Shown in pieces: positions 61,531 through 64,000 of a stretch of 64,000 nucleotides of DNA. The translations under genes were made by a program, and so were the position numbers. The stretch's first letter is position 1. Each line of letters begins with the position of its first letter. Below the pieces are notes generated by a model. It did no database searches, was not told the DNA's origin, and saw nothing but the letters and a program-made list of their open reading frames with translations. The DNA is from Paraburkholderia sp. GTDB taxonomy: Bacteria; Pseudomonadota; Gammaproteobacteria; Burkholderiales; Burkholderiaceae. The DNA is taken from contig NZ_JAPWKB010000005.1 in assembly GCF_028283785.1 (NCBI RefSeq), forward strand, positions 682,001-746,000, read 5' to 3'.

Positions 61531-61544
61531 TTTTGCATGCAAAA
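61531..61544. promoter_or_regulatory. GntR operator candidate before the aminotransferase gene
   Basis: Perfect palindrome TTTTGCATGCAAAA, 20 bp before the start codon at 61564. Confidence 0.6.
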
Positions 61545-61563
61545 TTCAATCGGAGAACGCGCA

Positions 61564-62784
61564 ATGCTGAAACTCGATTTTCACCCCGCCGGCCGACACT
61601 TCCTGCAGATTCCCGGCCCGAGCCCGGTGCCCGATCGAATTTTGCGAGCGATGAGCTATCCGACCATCGATCACCGTGGTCCCGAATTCGGCGAACTCGG
61701 CCTGAAAGTACTCGACGGCATCAAGAAGATCTTCAAGACGCAGCAGCCCGTCGTGATTTACCCGGCGTCCGGAACCGGCGCATGGGAAGCGGCGCTGTCG
61801 AACACGCTCAGCCCCGGCGATGCGGTGCTGATGTTCGAAACCGGCCACTTCGCGACGCTGTGGAAGAAGATGGCGGAAAGCCTCGGTCTGAAGCCCGAGT
61901 TTCTCGGCTTGCCTGGCATCGAAGGCTGGCGGCGCGGCGTTCAACCGCAGATGATCGAAGCGCGTCTGCGCGACGACACCCAACACGCGATCAAAGCCGT
62001 CTGCGTGGTCCACAACGAGACATCGACGGGCGTGACGTCCGACATCGCCGCCGTGCGGCGCGCGATCGACGCTGCGGGTCACCCGGCGCTGCTGCTGGTC
62101 GACACGATTTCAGGACTCGCGTGCGCCGATTATCGCCACGACGAATGGGGTGTCGACGTAACCGTGTCCGGCTCGCAAAAAGGCTTGATGCTGCCGCCGG
62201 GCATCAGCTTCAACGCGATTTCGCCCAAGGCGATCGCGGCGAGCAAGCAGGCGACCTTGCCGCGCGCGTTCTGGGATTGGACCGACATCATCGAGATGAA
62301 CAAAACCGGCTACTGGCCGTACACGCCGAATACGAATCTGCTCTACGGTCTGCACGAAGCGCTCGAGATGATCCTGGGAGAAGGGCTCGACAACGTGTTC
62401 GCCCGACACGAGCGACTCGCCGAAGCATGCCGGCGCGCGGTCACCGCGTGGGGACTAGAGATTCAATGCGCGGACCCGGCGGTCTATAGCCCGGTGTTGA
62501 CCGGCGTGATGATGCCCGACGGCATCGATGCCGACGCCGTGCGCAAAGTCATCTACGAACGTTTCGACATGTCGCTCGGCACGGGCCTCGGCAAGATGAA
62601 AGGGCGCATGTTCCGCATCGGCCACCTCGGCGATTGCAACGACCTGACCTTGATCGCGACGCTCGCCGGCTGCGAAATGGGACTGCAACTCGCGGGCGTG
62701 CCGCTCGCCGGCAGCGGGTTGCCGGCGGCTATGGCGCACCTGAAAACGCAGGCATCGGAAGCCGGTCTGAAAGCGGCCGCCTGA
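61564..62784 (+). CDS. serine-glyoxylate / alanine-glyoxylate aminotransferase
   Basis: A 406-residue class V PLP aminotransferase: HFLQIPGPSPVPDRILRAMS, TIDHRGPEFGELGLKVLDGI, YPASGTGAWEAALSNTLSPG; the PLP lysine is in VSGSQKGLMLPPG. It converts glyoxylate plus serine to glycine and hydroxypyruvate. ATG 61564 has GGAG eight bases upstream; the earlier in-frame ATG at 61537 lies inside the operator. With the GntR regulator and an MFS carrier it looks like a glyoxylate/allantoin- or glycine-related catabolic unit. Confidence 0.92.
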   Translation: MLKLDFHPAGRHFLQIPGPSPVPDRILRAMSYPTIDHRGPEFGELGLKVLDGIKKIFKTQQPVVIYPASGTGAWEAALSNTLSPGDAVLMFETGHFATLWKKMAESLGLKPEFLGLPGIEGWRRGVQPQMIEARLRDDTQHAIKAVCVVHNETSTGVTSDIAAVRRAIDAAGHPALLLVDTISGLACADYRHDEWGVDVTVSGSQKGLMLPPGISFNAISPKAIAASKQATLPRAFWDWTDIIEMNKTGYWPYTPNTNLLYGLHEALEMILGEGLDNVFARHERLAEACRRAVTAWGLEIQCADPAVYSPVLTGVMMPDGIDADAVRKVIYERFDMSLGTGLGKMKGRMFRIGHLGDCNDLTLIATLAGCEMGLQLAGVPLAGSGLPAAMAHLKTQASEAGLKAAA

Positions 62785-63166
62785 GTTTGTGCCGATGTTT
62801 GACCGGTGTTGTGCGAGCGTTCGTGCGCAGCTGCAGGCTCGGACGCCCGACACCGGATCGCCCCGATCGGCGCTGAAACCGGCGACGACACCCGCAACAG
62901 CGGAAGCAACGAATTAGATGACGAAGTGAGTGGCGCAAAGAACGCCGCAGCGCATCTCGCGCACGACAAAAAGCATCACCGTGACACGCAGAATCACGCG
63001 GAACGAGGCAGAAAGCCCGACGTAGAGCCGGGTGGAGACACACGTAGCGGCAAGCGACAACGACATACAACAAACGCCACACGACCATACGAAGACACGC
63101 CCAGGTAGCGACGCACGACGCGCCATCGGCTGGCACGCCGGCGACATCATGCAACGGAGACTCACG
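62785..63166. other. 382-bp intergenic region
   Basis: An open frame at 62806-63108 is polar, repeat-free and lacks a good ribosome-binding site, so I do not call it. The region must hold the leader of the MFS gene. No other signal seen. Confidence 0.4.
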
Positions 63167-64000
63167 ATGAAGCGGTTCCGTATCAGCAGTGCGACCAGTA
63201 TCGTCCTAGTGATGCTGTGCATCATGTACTTCATCACCTATCTTGATCGCGTCAACGTCAGTACAGCGGCGGCCGGATTCGGCAAGGAATTCCATCTTTC
63301 GCATACGCAAATCGGACTCGTGTTTTCCGCTTTTGCCTATCCGTATCTGATTTTTCAAATTATTGGCGGCTGGGTCAGCGACCGGTTCGGCGCGAAGCGC
63401 ACGCTGATCGTATGCGGAGCGATCTGGGCCGTTGCGACCTTGCTGACCGGCTTCGCGGGCGGCCTGTTCTCGCTGCTCGCCGCGCGGGTGTTGCTCGGTT
63501 TCGGCGAAGGCGCGACGTTCCCCGCTGCGACCGCCGCCATGTCGCGCTGGGTCGCCAAAGAACAGCGTGGTTTTGCGCAAGGCATCACGCACGCGGCGTC
63601 GCGGATCGGCAATGCCGTTGCGCCAGGCGTGATCGTGCTGGTGATGGCGACCTGGGGCTGGCGCGAATCGTTTTATATCTGCGGCGTGCTCAGCCTTGTC
63701 TGGGTCGGCATCTGGTCGCTGACCTTCACTGAAAATCCGAAGGACCATCCGCGCATTACCCGCGAAGAACTCGAATCGCTGCCCACGCCGAAGCCCAAAG
63801 TCGCGAACGTGCCGTGGAAGCCGCTGTTCCGCCGGATGTGGCCGGTCACGATCGTCTACTTCTGTTATGGCTGGACGTTGTGGCTGTTTCTCAGCTGGAT
63901 TCCGCAATACTTTTTGCACAGCTATCACCTCGAATTGCAGAAGTCCGCGATGTTCGCGTCCGTGGTTTTCTTTGCCGGCGTGATCGGCGATACGTTGGGC
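63167..64000 (+). CDS. MFS transporter (partial, cut by window end)
   Basis: First 278 residues of a major-facilitator carrier of the ACS type. Blocks: CIMYFITYLDRVNVSTAAAG, GGWVSDRFGAKRTLIVCGAI (loop 2-3 motif), LLGFGEGATFPAATAAMSRW. Seven helices are visible before the end. GGAGA (63156-63160) precedes ATG 63167. It follows the aminotransferase gene on the same strand and may import the acid whose breakdown the GntR unit serves. Confidence 0.85.
   Translation, partial: MKRFRISSATSIVLVMLCIMYFITYLDRVNVSTAAAGFGKEFHLSHTQIGLVFSAFAYPYLIFQIIGGWVSDRFGAKRTLIVCGAIWAVATLLTGFAGGLFSLLAARVLLGFGEGATFPAATAAMSRWVAKEQRGFAQGITHAASRIGNAVAPGVIVLVMATWGWRESFYICGVLSLVWVGIWSLTFTENPKDHPRITREELESLPTPKPKVANVPWKPLFRRMWPVTIVYFCYGWTLWLFLSWIPQYFLHSYHLELQKSAMFASVVFFAGVIGDTLG

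Noticed and set aside
62806..63108. Hypothetical gene of 100 codons
   Set aside because: Polar low-information sequence without ribosome-binding site, in a leader region.

Overview
The window looks like the replication-origin region of a secondary chromosome (chromosome-2 type replicon or megaplasmid) from a GC-rich betaproteobacterium of the Burkholderia/Paraburkholderia/Caballeronia group. The evidence is the parA-parB-initiator block at 38.5-41.7 kb, three copies of the palindrome TTTATGCGCATAAA (which I recall as the parS core of a Burkholderia secondary chromosome), a long array of Rep-type iterons at 41.8-43.4 kb, and Burkholderia-like accessory content (hopanoid genes, EgtD, tdh-kbl, GntP, many LysR/TetR/GntR regulators). 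No rRNA, tRNA, intact insertion sequence or CRISPR array was seen.

Layout. 0-6 kb: secreted nuclease, small hypotheticals, a Crp/Fnr regulator, a DUF962/Mpo1-like membrane protein, RarD, EgtD and acylphosphatase. 6-25.4 kb: a hopanoid locus in several transcription units: hpnA; hpnB; a second-type ispH; hpnM divergent from hpnN-mlaA-like; and the minus-strand operon hpnD-hpnE-shc-hpnG. It is interrupted by a lower-GC insert (10.7-12.95 kb) holding an AbiE-like pair and an unknown gene, and by a histidine kinase/NarL-type regulator pair. A hotdog thioesterase at 20 kb carries an apparent 1-bp frameshift. 25.6-37.3 kb: diguanylate cyclase-CheC-CheY, a hybrid kinase, small stress-type proteins, FMN reductase, GntP, SsuA and ArsC.

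37.3-46.6 kb is the replication/partition core: a C-poor G/T tract, a 9-bp minisatellite, parS sites, parA, parB, a minus-strand Rep_3-type initiator, about 20 iterons ending in a 22-bp-phased block beside an AT-rich stretch, a KfrA-like coiled-coil protein with a C-terminal zinc ribbon, a tyrosine-recombinase-like protein lacking nearly all catalytic residues, and a small gene behind a promoter with a LexA-type box. 46.6-64 kb is metabolic: XRE-cupin regulator with kbl-tdh, YceI, TetR, thioesterase, SDR/LysR, CoA-transferase + HMG-CoA-lyase-like + MFS, and GntR + serine-glyoxylate aminotransferase + MFS (cut by the window end).

The most unusual signal is non-coding. Copies of the origin iteron recur outside the origin, only to its right (45.0, 52.4, 53.0, 53.6-54.1, 59.8-59.95 kb), always inverted relative to the origin array and always between genes. 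One group (52.36-52.55 kb) is a variant family with exact 38-bp periodicity. The last group shares a 985-bp convergent intergenic region with five degenerate ~67-70-bp units, each a dyad of DnaA-box-like sequences. I infer a dispersed replication-control system (titration, handcuffing or an auxiliary origin) for this chromosome; this rests on pattern reading and has not been computed or tested.
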